A DNA stretch of 32,404 bases from a virus, in the IMG/VR virus record IMGVR_UViG_3300033148_008487, positions 1-32,404 of that record; one strand, 5' to 3'. Within the stretch, counting starts at the first letter, position 1, and every line of letters begins with the position of its first letter. Under the pieces are notes generated by a model, which saw nothing but the letters and a program-made list of their open reading frames with translations, made no database searches and had not been told where the DNA came from. This document shows positions 8,190-17,076 of this stretch, in pieces. The position numbers and the translations under genes are program-made.

Positions 8190-8645
8190 TTATAGTTTTC
8201 CGGCATCGACAGCTGCTTTGTCCGCCGGTTTGATTTTTCGCACGGCATCGTCGTACTCCAGTCTTCTTAAGGTTGCGGCTGCGATTGCTTGCTCAGCAGT
8301 CGTTGCGTGCTCAGCAATCGTTAAAGCGACATAGGCCTTTGCTTTGCTAATCTCAGCCTGGGATAATCGCTCCTCGGCCTCGGCCACTGCCTCTTTGCCT
8401 ATTGCGTGCTCAAACATATTGACAGCATCAATCCTTGCCTGTTCAGCATCGGACTGCATTTGTTTCGCTTCGGCCTTTGTAATTGTCTTGGCATCTTTGT
8501 GCTCATCCCAGGGTGCGAGGCATTTTTTAATTTTGGCCCTGGCTTTTTTGAGCAGCTTCAGTACTGATTCAGGCAGGTCGTATTTCAGGCCGGCAAAGAA
8601 CATGCCAAGCTCGCCTGCGTAAGTTTTTTTGAATATAACCCACAT
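8190..8645 (-). CDS. Hypothetical helical protein in the head-tail region
   Basis: This 151-residue product of unknown family is almost entirely helical and Ala/Lys/Glu-rich, with strong heptad-like patterning from about 45 to 130 that suggests a coiled coil. The N-terminus (MWVIFKKTYAGELGMF) is short and hydrophobic but not a signal peptide. AAGGA lies 8 bases before the ATG. It is the first gene after the strong terminator at 8676-8706, so it is probably made at lower level than the capsid genes. Position between decoration and connector genes suggests a head accessory protein. Confidence 0.6.
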   Translation of the reverse strand: MWVIFKKTYAGELGMFFAGLKYDLPESVLKLLKKARAKIKKCLAPWDEHKDAKTITKAEAKQMQSDAEQARIDAVNMFEHAIGKEAVAEAEERLSQAEISKAKAYVALTIAEHATTAEQAIAAATLRRLEYDDAVRKIKPADKAAVDAGKL

Positions 8646-8675
8646 AATTTTTTTCCTTACTGAAATTTGTTTTTC

Positions 8676-8706
8676 AAAAATCCGCCCGCCACGATTGACG
8701 GGCGGA
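8676..8706 (-). terminator. Intrinsic terminator after the capsid/decoration genes
   Basis: On the leftward strand an 8-bp perfect stem (TCCGCCCG/CGGGCGGA) with a 10-base loop is followed directly by TTTTT. It lies 23 bases after the stop of the preceding gene at 8729. Incomplete termination here would give more capsid and decoration transcript than connector and tail transcript. Confidence 0.75.
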
Positions 8707-8728
8707 TAATTACCGTTTTAAAAAAAAG

Positions 8729-9202
8729 CTACGCCTCGATCAATTCTGTTAAGCCCATTCCTGCTGCATCGCGGGGGCTTTCATCGGTCGGAAAGCCTAT
8801 AGCCAGGACGGCCATATTCGAGCCATTTTGTGCACCCGCTGCCGAGTGCGGCGCATTAGCCTGCATGTACCTCTTGTGCGACTTAGTCAAATCGACATAA
8901 ATGCCGAATAGCTTATTGTCTTCGTCGTGCTGGATTGAATCTGCTAACGCTGCAGATGATACATCCGAATAGGTGCCGCCTGATGTGTCGCATTCCTCGA
9001 TTTTTGGCGCTGTGCCTTCGGCAGTCGAACCGATAGCATCGCCCGACGCAACATCGGTGTCTCCGACGAGAAAGAGGAACAACAAAGCGCCCAGCCCCTG
9101 GGTATCAACATACGTGTTGTTGCCAAAGTCGCCGTCGTCCTTTAGCTGAGGGCGTAACGTCATCGTAAATTTAAGCGTTTTTAATATCGCTCTTAGATCC
9201 AT
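8729..9202 (-). CDS. Head decoration protein candidate
   Basis: This 157-residue soluble protein lies immediately downstream of the major capsid gene. It is rich in Asp, Ser, Gly and Ala, with a hydrophobic segment GALLFLFLVG near 37-46 and a Gly/Ser-rich run. The first 20 residues are Lys/Leu-rich. AGGAGAC lies 9 bases before the ATG and the operon terminator follows, so it should be made in amounts similar to the capsid. Many phages encode a decoration or stabilising protein in this position. No diagnostic motif was recognised, so the assignment is by position. Confidence 0.55.
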   Translation of the reverse strand: MDLRAILKTLKFTMTLRPQLKDDGDFGNNTYVDTQGLGALLFLFLVGDTDVASGDAIGSTAEGTAPKIEECDTSGGTYSDVSSAALADSIQHDEDNKLFGIYVDLTKSHKRYMQANAPHSAAGAQNGSNMAVLAIGFPTDESPRDAAGMGLTELIEA

Positions 9203-9251
9203 TTTTTTGTCTCCTAAGGTTGTGATTTAATTTTTAAGTTTCCGCCAATTT

Positions 9252-10640
9252 TTAACTGGAGGCCGTAATCAATCCGCAGATAGGGCCGGCTTTAGTCGTG
9301 TCGCCGACACCGAAAGCGTTCACCGCAATGCGGTCTCTGCCGCGAACTGCGACAACGCCCTTTTCGAAATATCTTTCCGAAGATTGGGCGAATTCAATAC
9401 CGCCTCTGGTGCCGAGCATCGCACCCTGGCGAAGATTCGCCAGAAGTGCGCATATCTGGCTGTTCGCCTCTACCTTGGGCATTACCTGTGTGAATTCTAC
9501 AGAATAGCCAAGATAGGTTCGCTGGTGGATAACTTTGCCTGCGAGAATTTCGGTCGCCGTGCCACTACCTGCCGCAAGTGCCAGCTTCACCATTATTGTC
9601 CAAAAGAAATAACGATGCACGTACCACTTGGCCTCACCGTCATCTGCGAACTCCGGTAAGGTTCCGACGAGCGATTCGAAGTTGGCCAAAGTCAGCTCGC
9701 TGTAAGCGTTGCCGGCGCCGACTACCAGGCTCTTGATATTACCGATTGTGGCGTCAACCGCCCGAAGTGCTCCCGTGATGCCGGTCATGCCGAAATATGT
9801 GCTGGTGCCATCGCCCAAAAAGCCGATGCGGTCCTCATCGTAAGCCATCGATCGGGCGAACAGACCTGCTAACATCTCGCCAAGGGCCACCAAGGCATCA
9901 TCCTCAAGCTCTATCGAATAACCGGTTAGGTAATTGATTGTTCGTGGCGTTAGTGTAACTACCGGGATATCGGGAGAGGTCTCGGTAATAGTGCCGCCTT
10001 CGCCGGGAACATAGCCGGTCAATAAGCCGTCAATTTTGGGCTGCGTTGTCTGCCCCGCTCCCATGGGAACATTCTGGGCATTAGCTCGATACTTACCGTA
10101 TTGTTCCAGCAGCATGATGATGCTGGGAACCTGCTCGACCGTTACTAACGAGCCGGCGGCCTGGCTGGAGCCTGTCATCGTCTTGCGACCATTACTATCG
10201 ACCAAGTACGGACCAACGCCCATATTTTCGATGGCCTTGTTGATTTCTTCAACTCTCGATTTAAATCGAGCGTGATTGCCCATGCTCGCGGACATAATCA
10301 AGAGGGCGAAAAGCTTTGCCTCTTGAGGGGAGGAAAAATGCCCTTTGTAACCTTTAACCGAGAGATTGTGGTTGTTGTTGTTTAGATTGCCGCGATTAAG
10401 ACTTCGCAACTGCTCTTTGAGGCTGTCAACGTAGCCCTTGACTTCGTCGATACCGATGTTAAGTCGCTCGATATCGGCCTGGCTGTTTTTGATAATCTCG
10501 TTATCTTCGCCGGTTCTTTCGTTGATCAAATCAAGCACTTCCTTTTTCGTGGCCGTATTTTTCTTGATATCTTCGACCCCGCTCTCGATTAGATCGGCGG
10601 TTTGTTTCAAACGAGCTTCGATTTGTTCATTTGTTAGCAT
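9252..10640 (-). CDS. HK97-fold major capsid protein with N-terminal scaffold domain
   Basis: This 462-residue protein begins with a charged coiled-coil region (about 1-110), then a basic, Asn/His/Gly-rich linker (NNNNHNLSVKGYKG) where protease cleavage of a delta domain would be expected. The capsid core follows: the AAGSLVTVEQVPSIIMLLEQ entry segment, PRTINYLTGYSIELEDDALV, and a Gly-rich loop YDEDRIGFLGDGTSTYFGM near 270-290, all typical of HK97 gp5-family proteins. AGGAGAC lies 8 bases ahead of the ATG. Its first 14 bases overlap the end of the protease gene. The delta domain is the internal scaffold. Confidence 0.9.
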   Translation of the reverse strand: MLTNEQIEARLKQTADLIESGVEDIKKNTATKKEVLDLINERTGEDNEIIKNSQADIERLNIGIDEVKGYVDSLKEQLRSLNRGNLNNNNHNLSVKGYKGHFSSPQEAKLFALLIMSASMGNHARFKSRVEEINKAIENMGVGPYLVDSNGRKTMTGSSQAAGSLVTVEQVPSIIMLLEQYGKYRANAQNVPMGAGQTTQPKIDGLLTGYVPGEGGTITETSPDIPVVTLTPRTINYLTGYSIELEDDALVALGEMLAGLFARSMAYDEDRIGFLGDGTSTYFGMTGITGALRAVDATIGNIKSLVVGAGNAYSELTLANFESLVGTLPEFADDGEAKWYVHRYFFWTIMVKLALAAGSGTATEILAGKVIHQRTYLGYSVEFTQVMPKVEANSQICALLANLRQGAMLGTRGGIEFAQSSERYFEKGVVAVRGRDRIAVNAFGVGDTTKAGPICGLITASS

Positions 10641-11388
10641 TGTTTTTGTCTCCTATAAAACATTTTTCGATTCGTTCTAACTGCTGCTCGGCATTTTTGA
10701 GATCGCCGGCGGATTCGGGTGATTCAAAAGACTCACCGAGCAGGGTCTTTGCAAACCCGTCCGAATCGGCGATTAAAAGCGATTTAATATCGTCAAGACT
10801 ATCTTCGATGCGAATTGTAAATTTATCCAACTCGCTTTTGAGCGTTGCCTCTAAAACAGATTTAACGGACTCAACGGCAGAGTCCTTTGCGGTTTCGACT
10901 TCATAAAAACCCTTCATCCTTACTAACGCCAGGCGATTGCTCGGGACCGGCACCGCCGATATTTCCAATAACTCAATTTTGGTATAGGTTCGGATATATC
11001 CGAGCTTTTCGTCCTTTTCATCGGTCCATTCGATCGGCATGAAACCTACCGAAAAGGCACGCATATGGCGGTCTTTGTAAAGCTGCCAGTATTCATTGCC
11101 GAGTGGCGTGTCGGCGAATCGCATCGTAAATGTCATTTGCTTCTTATCGGTTCTGATACTATCCGGTATCGCCGAACCGATTACCGGCGATGAACCGCTG
11201 GCGAGCCTGTGCTGATGACCTGCCAAAATGACAGGATTGTCCTTAAACGGTTGCAGGCTTTTCTCAAACGCGCTCGGCAGAATAATATCACCGTCCCGAT
11301 CCATATCGCTGGTTGATGCAACCGCGTCAAGCGTTCTCTCGTCTTCGTTAATTGCTTTGACGGCGGCAAAAAAGTATTTGTTTTTCAT
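10627..11388 (-). CDS. Prohead protease (S78/U35 family)
   Basis: The protease matures the capsid by cutting scaffold regions. Motifs of the HK97-type prohead protease are present: VASTSDMDRDGDIILPSAFE near 23-42, ILAGHQH with candidate catalytic His58, AFSVGFMP with candidate catalytic Ser113, and ELLEISAVPVPSNRLA near 139-154 with a conserved Glu. The C-terminal 90 residues are helical and may act as a scaffold tail. AGGA lies about 8 bases before the ATG, which begins just after the portal stop. Length (253) is slightly above the family average. Confidence 0.85.
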   Translation of the reverse strand: MKNKYFFAAVKAINEDERTLDAVASTSDMDRDGDIILPSAFEKSLQPFKDNPVILAGHQHRLASGSSPVIGSAIPDSIRTDKKQMTFTMRFADTPLGNEYWQLYKDRHMRAFSVGFMPIEWTDEKDEKLGYIRTYTKIELLEISAVPVPSNRLALVRMKGFYEVETAKDSAVESVKSVLEATLKSELDKFTIRIEDSLDDIKSLLIADSDGFAKTLLGESFESPESAGDLKNAEQQLERIEKCFIGDKNNANK

Positions 11389-11389
11389 T

Positions 11390-13780
11390 TTACTGGTCCT
11401 CTATTTTGGCTTGAGATTTTTGCATCTCGTCGTAGGAATAAAATTTCATATTTGCATAAAAATTCATATCGAACGTTTTATTGCTTGCCTTGCGAGCTAT
11501 CGAAACGCACCGACAATTAATAATGTTTGCCGCCGAGCCTGCCGGGTCGCAGGGGTATCGAAGCGTCTCGCCATCCACTTCAAAGGGAGTGTCAATTGGG
11601 ATGCCTTGGGCGTATCTTTCACCGGCGGCAACATGCCCCTGGCGGACCTGTGAGTCGCCGCTGGTCAGCCAGCTTTTTAATTCGACCCCGGCATGTTTCA
11701 TACCAACGTGCCGTCCGGTCGATATCGCTCCGGAAGTTTGGGTGCGTGCTATCGACAAGGCCCTTGCCCTGTTTGAGCCAAGTGCTTTGCTGATTCTGCC
11801 GGTAAGTTGTTCCAGCCCTTCCTCGGCATCAAGGCCCCGGCGAATCTGCGAAGCAACCATGTTCTGGGTCGTGCGATTAATGCCCCCAATCTTGTGCGAT
11901 TGGGTTACAAGGGCTGCTTTGATAGCGGCGTTGCGTTTGGCCTGTTCGACGGCTCCGGTAAGTTTATCACCGGAAAAGCCGCCCACTTCGGAAAAAATCT
12001 GACGAATGCCGAGTTCGCTTGCCTTGCCAAAAAAGATGCGATTGATGACTTTTATTTTGTCATCTTCAATCTTGATATCAAAAACGACGCGTAAAATTAT
12101 GTCATCAATGTAATCTTTAGTCGTGGATTTATTCGCCGATTCGCTCATTGCTTTCTTGAGCTTGTCGGTAAGTATTCGCTGCTGCCGTAGAAAGAACCGT
12201 CGCATTGCTTCTTTGTATTCACGTTCGATTCCCGCCCAGCTTATTACCCATTTCTGCCAGATGCGAAGCCGTTGCTGCTCGTTGTCTTTGTTTATCTTTT
12301 CGGCCTCGGCGACTTCAGCGATATCCTTTTTAAATTCAACAAAACTCTTGTCTTCGCCGGGAGTCTCACCTTCAGGCAGTGATGGCCCGGTTAATCCTTC
12401 AATACCGGTTTCGAGAATATAACTCGCCGGCACCTGCCCCATACCCACCCACCAGTCATTGCCCCACGGCTGAGTCTCGTAGGGCAAATCGTGAGCCTCT
12501 ATTAAGTTATTGAGAGGGACACCTGCCTGGGTGAACTTAAAGACTTTTTCGGCGACCTCTCGCTGATGCTCCTGGACCACCGGGTGCTGGTCGTAATCAA
12601 ACCATGCGAAGATTTTCTGCTTGGCGGCGGCTGCCTTGCTGCAGGCGGTGCGGTAAATACGCCGCAAGGCCAAAGGCTTGGCTTTTGTGCCTCCGTAAGA
12701 TTTAGCCTTCGCCAAAGTAACGGCCCGCCCATCGCTGCTGTAAAAGCGAGACAATATTCCGCGAGTGATTTCGCCGGCAATCAAGTTACCCAGCGGCATT
12801 ATTGTATTAAACAGGAAGGCTCGTTGGGCCGGACCTTGAGCGTACTGGGCTTCAGTGCCGAGACCTACAATCTCCGGCGGCACGCCGAAGGTCGAGCAGA
12901 TTCGCCGGTCTTTAATCTGCGATATCTCGGCAAGCTGCATATCAGTCATCTTCAAAGCTACCGTTTTAACGTCCATGCCACCGGTTAAGACCGCCGTTCT
13001 TTTTGCTTTCGCAGCTCCGCGATGACGGGCGTCGAACTGTGCTCGCAGAAGGTCGACCTCTTCTTTTATTAACGAAGTCGGAGTGTGAAGAATAAGTCCC
13101 GGCTCTGCTGCGTTATCGAGCGCGCTGGTATTAAATAAAGATGCGGCGTAGCTGTAGTTTATACTTAACCTGGCCGCCGATGTTGGCCCGACGCCGTGAA
13201 AGCGATCGTAAGGGCTAAAGTTCTTTATTTGGTAAACTTCGTCGAGGCTATATTTGGCTTGCCTGCCGGCGACACCGCGAAACTCCCAACCAATAAGCTC
13301 ACCGTCACTTTGACGATTGTGGGTAACAGGATGCATCTGTGTTCCGGATACGACTGCGATCTCTTTAGGCCGGACACCGGCCATGTCAGTGAAGATCCAG
13401 AATACATCTCGACTCAGTGCATAATGTCCAATCGTTTGGACGATGAACTTCTCGAAGCTCATCAATGGATTATTGTAAAGGATGTCGTGTTGCGGCCCGC
13501 CTTCAATAATCTTTTCGTCAACCGTAGAAAGCACCAGCGGCAGGCCCACTACAGCATTGACTAATTCTTCAACGCATCGAAAGACAAGCTCGACCTGGCT
13601 ATAAGGCCGTCGAGGTGTGGAACTGTTGTCACCATCGACCCATAGCGACTTGTCGAACAGTTGGTGGAACTGCGGAAATCGAATCGTATAATCCTTTTCT
13701 GCCTGACGATCGATTGGGAATAGCAACCGCTCGGCTTCTTCAGTGTTTAGTTTTCTTTTTGCCTTTACGATTTGTGTCAT
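11390..13780 (-). CDS. Portal protein fused to a MuF-like head morphogenesis domain
   Basis: In this 796-residue protein, the N-terminal part (to about 480) looks like a portal: a YSQVELVFRCVEELVNAVVGLPL entry helix, a DVFWIFTD strand, and the FSPYDRFHGVGPTSAARLSI segment typical of HK97-type portals. The C-terminal 136 residues carry the MuF signature: SNRARALSIARTQTSG, then HVAAGERYAQGI and the closing NIINCRC. Portal and MuF are separate genes in Mu (gp29 and F). Fusions are known in other phages but are not the standard arrangement. The chosen ATG at 13780 overlaps the terminase stop as ATGA; a GTG at 13792 is the longer alternative. Confidence 0.85.
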   Translation of the reverse strand: MTQIVKAKRKLNTEEAERLLFPIDRQAEKDYTIRFPQFHQLFDKSLWVDGDNSSTPRRPYSQVELVFRCVEELVNAVVGLPLVLSTVDEKIIEGGPQHDILYNNPLMSFEKFIVQTIGHYALSRDVFWIFTDMAGVRPKEIAVVSGTQMHPVTHNRQSDGELIGWEFRGVAGRQAKYSLDEVYQIKNFSPYDRFHGVGPTSAARLSINYSYAASLFNTSALDNAAEPGLILHTPTSLIKEEVDLLRAQFDARHRGAAKAKRTAVLTGGMDVKTVALKMTDMQLAEISQIKDRRICSTFGVPPEIVGLGTEAQYAQGPAQRAFLFNTIMPLGNLIAGEITRGILSRFYSSDGRAVTLAKAKSYGGTKAKPLALRRIYRTACSKAAAAKQKIFAWFDYDQHPVVQEHQREVAEKVFKFTQAGVPLNNLIEAHDLPYETQPWGNDWWVGMGQVPASYILETGIEGLTGPSLPEGETPGEDKSFVEFKKDIAEVAEAEKINKDNEQQRLRIWQKWVISWAGIEREYKEAMRRFFLRQQRILTDKLKKAMSESANKSTTKDYIDDIILRVVFDIKIEDDKIKVINRIFFGKASELGIRQIFSEVGGFSGDKLTGAVEQAKRNAAIKAALVTQSHKIGGINRTTQNMVASQIRRGLDAEEGLEQLTGRISKALGSNRARALSIARTQTSGAISTGRHVGMKHAGVELKSWLTSGDSQVRQGHVAAGERYAQGIPIDTPFEVDGETLRYPCDPAGSAANIINCRCVSIARKASNKTFDMNFYANMKFYSYDEMQKSQAKIEDQ

Positions 13781-15123
13781 ATCAATATACACTCCGCCTT
13801 GTTGGATGTGCTGGATGCTTCGCAGCCTAACGCAGCAGCCCAGAACTCATCGGCATGGCCTGCTTCGGTGCTTGCCGCATCGTAGCGAATATTGCCGGCG
13901 GCGGTTACGGTCTTACGCACCGCATGAAAGCTCTCCCTGATTGTCATATCTTCAGGTACGCGGATTCTTTTATCTTCAAACCTGCTCAAGATGAGACTCG
14001 CCAGGTGTTCTTTGATCGGAGCGGTGAACTTTACTTTTTCAACTCGATAAGTGCCGAACCGCCGCTGCAGGGCTTCAACCAGCATATCGCCGATACCGGT
14101 TGCATCGCCGCAGGCACGCAGGATTGTATTGTCGGCGAGCAAATCGGCGGCAACTTGTTCCTGAACGTGGTAAGGTTGCTTTTTTAATTTGATCATCTGC
14201 CGGGTTACAAGCACATCGCCGACGAGTTCGTAAATCCAGAACACCGTCAGGTCTTTTTCCCTGCCAATATCGAAACCCATAAACTTGCTGCCTTCACCTC
14301 TTGTCTTGAGGCAGCTGGAGTCTTCACAGCTTTGGTATAGATCATAAGGAATCAATGTTGACGCCGCTGCGGATGGGATGCACATGTATTCCTGATTAAA
14401 GGCATCTTCGTTTCTGGCCCGAGCCCGGCATTCATCAAAAAATCTTTGCCTGGCCTCGGGATCCATGCGATCGAGCCGGTAAACTTTTTCAGCCAGGCCC
14501 TGCTCTATAGCAGTGGTAATAGGGGTCAAGTGATACGACCAGTTGAATGTGTGAAGCTCTTTGGCGGTTGCCTGGCCGTCGGTTATTTTTTTTGCAAGTT
14601 TAACAAGTTTGTCAAACTCGGAACCTTCGCCGTTTCGCGTCGTCAAAATGCGAAGCGAATAACCCCACGTGGTTGTCGGCATTGCAGCGTCAAGCATCTC
14701 GCCGGGTTTATCATGCCAGTCAAATTCGTCAAGCACAACGTCTCCGCCTTTAGAGCGGAACCGCCTCGGATTGCTCGTCATACTGTTGATTCGGCTGCCG
14801 TTTGGTAGAACGCAAACGTAATTATTGAATTTATAACCCTGGTCGTCTTCAAGCGTTTCGGTCAGTTCTTTAACGGCAGTCTTCAACAACTCGCCCCACT
14901 GCCGGCAGTAAAGAGCGTATTCGATTGCCGCCGATTCATCCGCCGAGCTGAACCACAGATCCCGCCGGTGATCGATGAGACTGCGATCTCTGACCGATTT
15001 GTAACTGTCGGCGTAAGTAGCGCCGATACGCCTGCTCTTGTCCCACAAGCAGGCATTGGCTTCGTCCAGAATCCAGTTGACCTGGTAAGGCAAAAAATAC
15101 CCTTTAGGCAATTTGTCCTGCAC
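13777..15123 (-). CDS. Large terminase subunit (Mu gp28-like)
   Basis: This 448-residue packaging motor and nuclease has a Walker-A-like KSRRIGAT (29-36) and Walker B VVLDEFD (129-135). A nuclease block follows with MGFDIGREKD (candidate metal ligand Asp285) and RACGDATGIG (Asp340), and a late HADEFWAA segment. This arrangement fits Mu gp28-like large terminases, which package by the headful. It starts with GTG right after the small terminase stop, with a weak ribosome site, so translational coupling is likely. The C-terminus overlaps the portal gene by 4 bases. Confidence 0.9.
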   Translation of the reverse strand: MQDKLPKGYFLPYQVNWILDEANACLWDKSRRIGATYADSYKSVRDRSLIDHRRDLWFSSADESAAIEYALYCRQWGELLKTAVKELTETLEDDQGYKFNNYVCVLPNGSRINSMTSNPRRFRSKGGDVVLDEFDWHDKPGEMLDAAMPTTTWGYSLRILTTRNGEGSEFDKLVKLAKKITDGQATAKELHTFNWSYHLTPITTAIEQGLAEKVYRLDRMDPEARQRFFDECRARARNEDAFNQEYMCIPSAAASTLIPYDLYQSCEDSSCLKTRGEGSKFMGFDIGREKDLTVFWIYELVGDVLVTRQMIKLKKQPYHVQEQVAADLLADNTILRACGDATGIGDMLVEALQRRFGTYRVEKVKFTAPIKEHLASLILSRFEDKRIRVPEDMTIRESFHAVRKTVTAAGNIRYDAASTEAGHADEFWAAALGCEASSTSNKAECILI

Positions 15124-15125
15124 CG

Positions 15126-15728
15126 CTACGATTTTACAACTCCCAATTGCTCATCGATAATTTCCTGGATTAGTTTTCTATTAACGCCGGCTTTGGTTAA
15201 TTTTTTCCTGGTAGATTTTGCAGCGGCCTCGGCTTTTTCTTTCATTTGCTCGCGGATGTATTTGTCGGCGTTGATACTGACGGCTGTGCAATCCCGCATT
15301 GCCTGCGATACTTCCTTTATTTGTTTGCTCGATAAATCATCGCGGTCGGCGATGAACTCAATCGTCTGAGCGGTAATCATCTCGGCGACCGCCTTTTGTG
15401 TTGCCGATGCGTTCTCGGCGGTCAGGTCCTTCATTACATCGCGAACGATAACGCCGGCGTTCTTCATGCGTGCGAGTATTCGCATACGCATACCGAACCT
15501 GCCTATTGCCGACTCCGATACCTTGTAGTCCTTGAATTGGCAATAAGCGGCAACGTCTTCATAACGCGGCTTGCCGGTAAGCTCTGCTTTATCACCCTTA
15601 AATCCGAAGCCCTCGCGTTTCGGAAAATCCGCAGGCCATTCGTTATCGACTACCATGCGGGTTAATGTTTTACGCAGTCCCTCCGGCAGCTTATCAATCG
15701 ATGAATGTGTCCGCCTGTTTTTGGCCAT
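15126..15728 (-). CDS. Mu gp27-like small terminase (DUF3486)
   Basis: This protein of about 200 residues fits the DUF3486 family of Mu gp27-like small terminase subunits: an N-terminal RRTHSSIDKLPEGLRKTL segment and a DNA-binding region ending in KVSESAIGRFGMRMR near 70-82. The rest is a long helical region. Two ATGs are possible, at 15731 and 15728. The GGAG is only 2 bases before the first and 5 before the second, so the second is preferred. It directly precedes the large terminase, as gp27 precedes gp28 in Mu. Confidence 0.8.
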   Translation of the reverse strand: MAKNRRTHSSIDKLPEGLRKTLTRMVVDNEWPADFPKREGFGFKGDKAELTGKPRYEDVAAYCQFKDYKVSESAIGRFGMRMRILARMKNAGVIVRDVMKDLTAENASATQKAVAEMITAQTIEFIADRDDLSSKQIKEVSQAMRDCTAVSINADKYIREQMKEKAEAAAKSTRKKLTKAGVNRKLIQEIIDEQLGVVKS

Positions 15729-16039
15729 CATATCTCCAGGGCCGGGTCGGTCTGGGTCTGCTCGGCGATCTCTTTACCTCTGGCCGTCAAACCGACTACC
15801 TTCTTTTTGAACTCGCCGGCACCGCCGATTTTCTCATCGATAAACTCAACGTAGCCTTTGTCTTTTAAATAGCTGATGTCTTTGGTGAACAGCTCGAAGC
15901 TGTAAGCCGGGTCAATATAGCAGCAGCCGGATTCGTACAGAGTTCCGAGCTGCAGCGGGGTCGGGTACATCGTGTCGAGAACCGAGAGTATTCGATTACG
16001 CTGAATTTTGATTTTTACTGCTTCCGGTACCTTCGCCAT
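15728..16039 (-). CDS. Mu gp26-like winged-helix protein
   Basis: The 103-residue protein is a predicted winged helix: helices with NRILSVLDTMYPTPLQLGTLY, a following helix and strand DISYLKDKGYVEFID, and a wing FKKKVVGLTARGKEIAEQ. The C-terminal LTARGKEI...DPALEI pattern is like that of Mu gp26-family proteins, which occur next to gp25 and gp27 in Mu-like phages. AAAGGG lies 7 bases before the ATG. Its exact function is unknown. Confidence 0.7.
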   Translation of the reverse strand: MAKVPEAVKIKIQRNRILSVLDTMYPTPLQLGTLYESGCCYIDPAYSFELFTKDISYLKDKGYVEFIDEKIGGAGEFKKKVVGLTARGKEIAEQTQTDPALEI

Positions 16040-16042
16040 GGC

Positions 16043-16396
16043 TTACCCTTTCTTAGTCAACTCCAGCATTTCGCGAACAGTTTGCGATGCGATTTGGCCT
16101 GCTATCTGCGGCAGTTGTGAAACCACATCAAGTTTGCCTGTCAGTGCCGTTACCGCCTCGACCACATCATCAAGTCTTTTACGCGTATAGCCGGCATCGC
16201 GTATAAATTGCCCGACCGGCACAAATTCCTGCTGACATTCGCTTTTACGCTGCATAAAGATTTGCTGATTAGCTTCCAGCGTCTCGATTCGCTTATTCAT
16301 CGACCGCAAATTAAACAGCACCATCGAACTTGTAACCGTCGCCGTTGCGCCCAAAAGGGCGCTTAGAACGATCCCAACCAAAAACCACGGACTCAT
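16043..16396 (-). CDS. Mu gp25-like membrane-anchored coiled-coil protein (DUF2730-type)
   Basis: This 117-residue protein has one N-terminal membrane segment (about 4-30) followed by helical coiled-coil sequence (32-115, including NLRSMNKRIETLEANQQI). This is the plan of DUF2730/Mu gp25-like proteins, which precede gp26 and gp27. AAGGAG lies 5-6 bases before the ATG, a strong site. No lysis function has been demonstrated for the family as far as I can say from sequence; a structural or membrane-linked role is only suggested. Confidence 0.65.
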   Translation of the reverse strand: MSPWFLVGIVLSALLGATATVTSSMVLFNLRSMNKRIETLEANQQIFMQRKSECQQEFVPVGQFIRDAGYTRKRLDDVVEAVTALTGKLDVVSQLPQIAGQIASQTVREMLELTKKG

Positions 16397-16405
16397 AAAA
16401 GCTCC

Positions 16406-16987
16406 TTAAGATTTAATTTTTGTTACAAGCTGTCTGGTAGCCGGTGATTGATTTGTTTGAGTTTGCTTAAAAATATTGAAGGCTTCGATGCTCGCTTGTT
16501 TTTTAAATATTTCGTTATTCCGCACAATTTCCTGCAGGGCCGTACTTTTTTGCTGCGCAAGTCGAATCCAGTCAATTGCCTTTTTACCTCCGAAGCCAAC
16601 GCCGCCTACGCCAAACAGGATTGCAAGCTCGGCAGCCAGTGATAGACCCTCACCAACAGAATCAAAGACCTGCTCGGTCTTTGGTCTTTTGTGCGCATCG
16701 AGCCGGGCCTGGGCGATGGTCTTATCGTAATCGGAAATTACCGGCTCTTTCGGTATGCCGATATATGCCATGCCTGTTTTTGCCCCGCCCACAAGCCGGG
16801 CGGTTGTAGATGTGTTTGGCTCGGCACCGAGGCGGTCAACAAACAGCGCAGACTGGTAAGTGTCGAGTGCAATCTGTTTTTGCCCCTCGCTCGCGGCAAA
16901 ACGCAGGCCCTCACAGCCGGCGGTGAGAAACAGCAGGCCGATTGAAAACAGAATTGAAACGACGATTAAGGGTTTGTTACAATTCAT
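16406..16987 (-). CDS. Putative lipoprotein with second hydrophobic segment
   Basis: The 193-residue protein begins with a type II signal peptide ending in lipobox LTAGC (Cys25), so it should be a membrane-anchored lipoprotein. A second hydrophobic Gly-rich segment lies at about 113-134. The remainder is charged helix. A GGAGG site lies 6 bases before the chosen ATG; a longer frame starts at 17038 but would place the signal peptide internally. It sits beside another secreted coiled-coil gene, so envelope or lysis (spanin or holin-like) roles are possible, but none is proven. Confidence 0.7.
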   Translation of the reverse strand: MNCNKPLIVVSILFSIGLLFLTAGCEGLRFAASEGQKQIALDTYQSALFVDRLGAEPNTSTTARLVGGAKTGMAYIGIPKEPVISDYDKTIAQARLDAHKRPKTEQVFDSVGEGLSLAAELAILFGVGGVGFGGKKAIDWIRLAQQKSTALQEIVRNNEIFKKQASIEAFNIFKQTQTNQSPATRQLVTKIKS

Positions 16988-17046
16988 TTTACACCTCCAT
17001 GCGTTCTGTGGTACCAGTCCTTCGGCACCGGTTAGCATTTTTCGGA

Positions 17047-17070
17047 GGCGGGTATAGACAAAAACCCGCC
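17047..17070. other. Stem-loop in the gap before the lipoprotein gene
   Basis: GGCGGGT at 17047-17053 pairs with ACCCGCC at 17064-17070 around a 10-base loop. It lies in the 204-base gap between the lipoprotein and coiled-coil genes, next to hairpin element copy A. No T-run follows on the leftward strand, so it is not a confident terminator. Confidence 0.45.
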
Positions 17071-17076
17071 GCTAAG

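Noticed and set aside
1186-15810. Numerous plus-strand reading frames across the late operon, for example 5362-5898 (178 codons) and 11481-12002 (173 codons)
   Set aside because: They lie antisense to genes with recognisable families and with their own ribosome sites. Their products show no domain and their length follows from the codon usage of the opposite strand.
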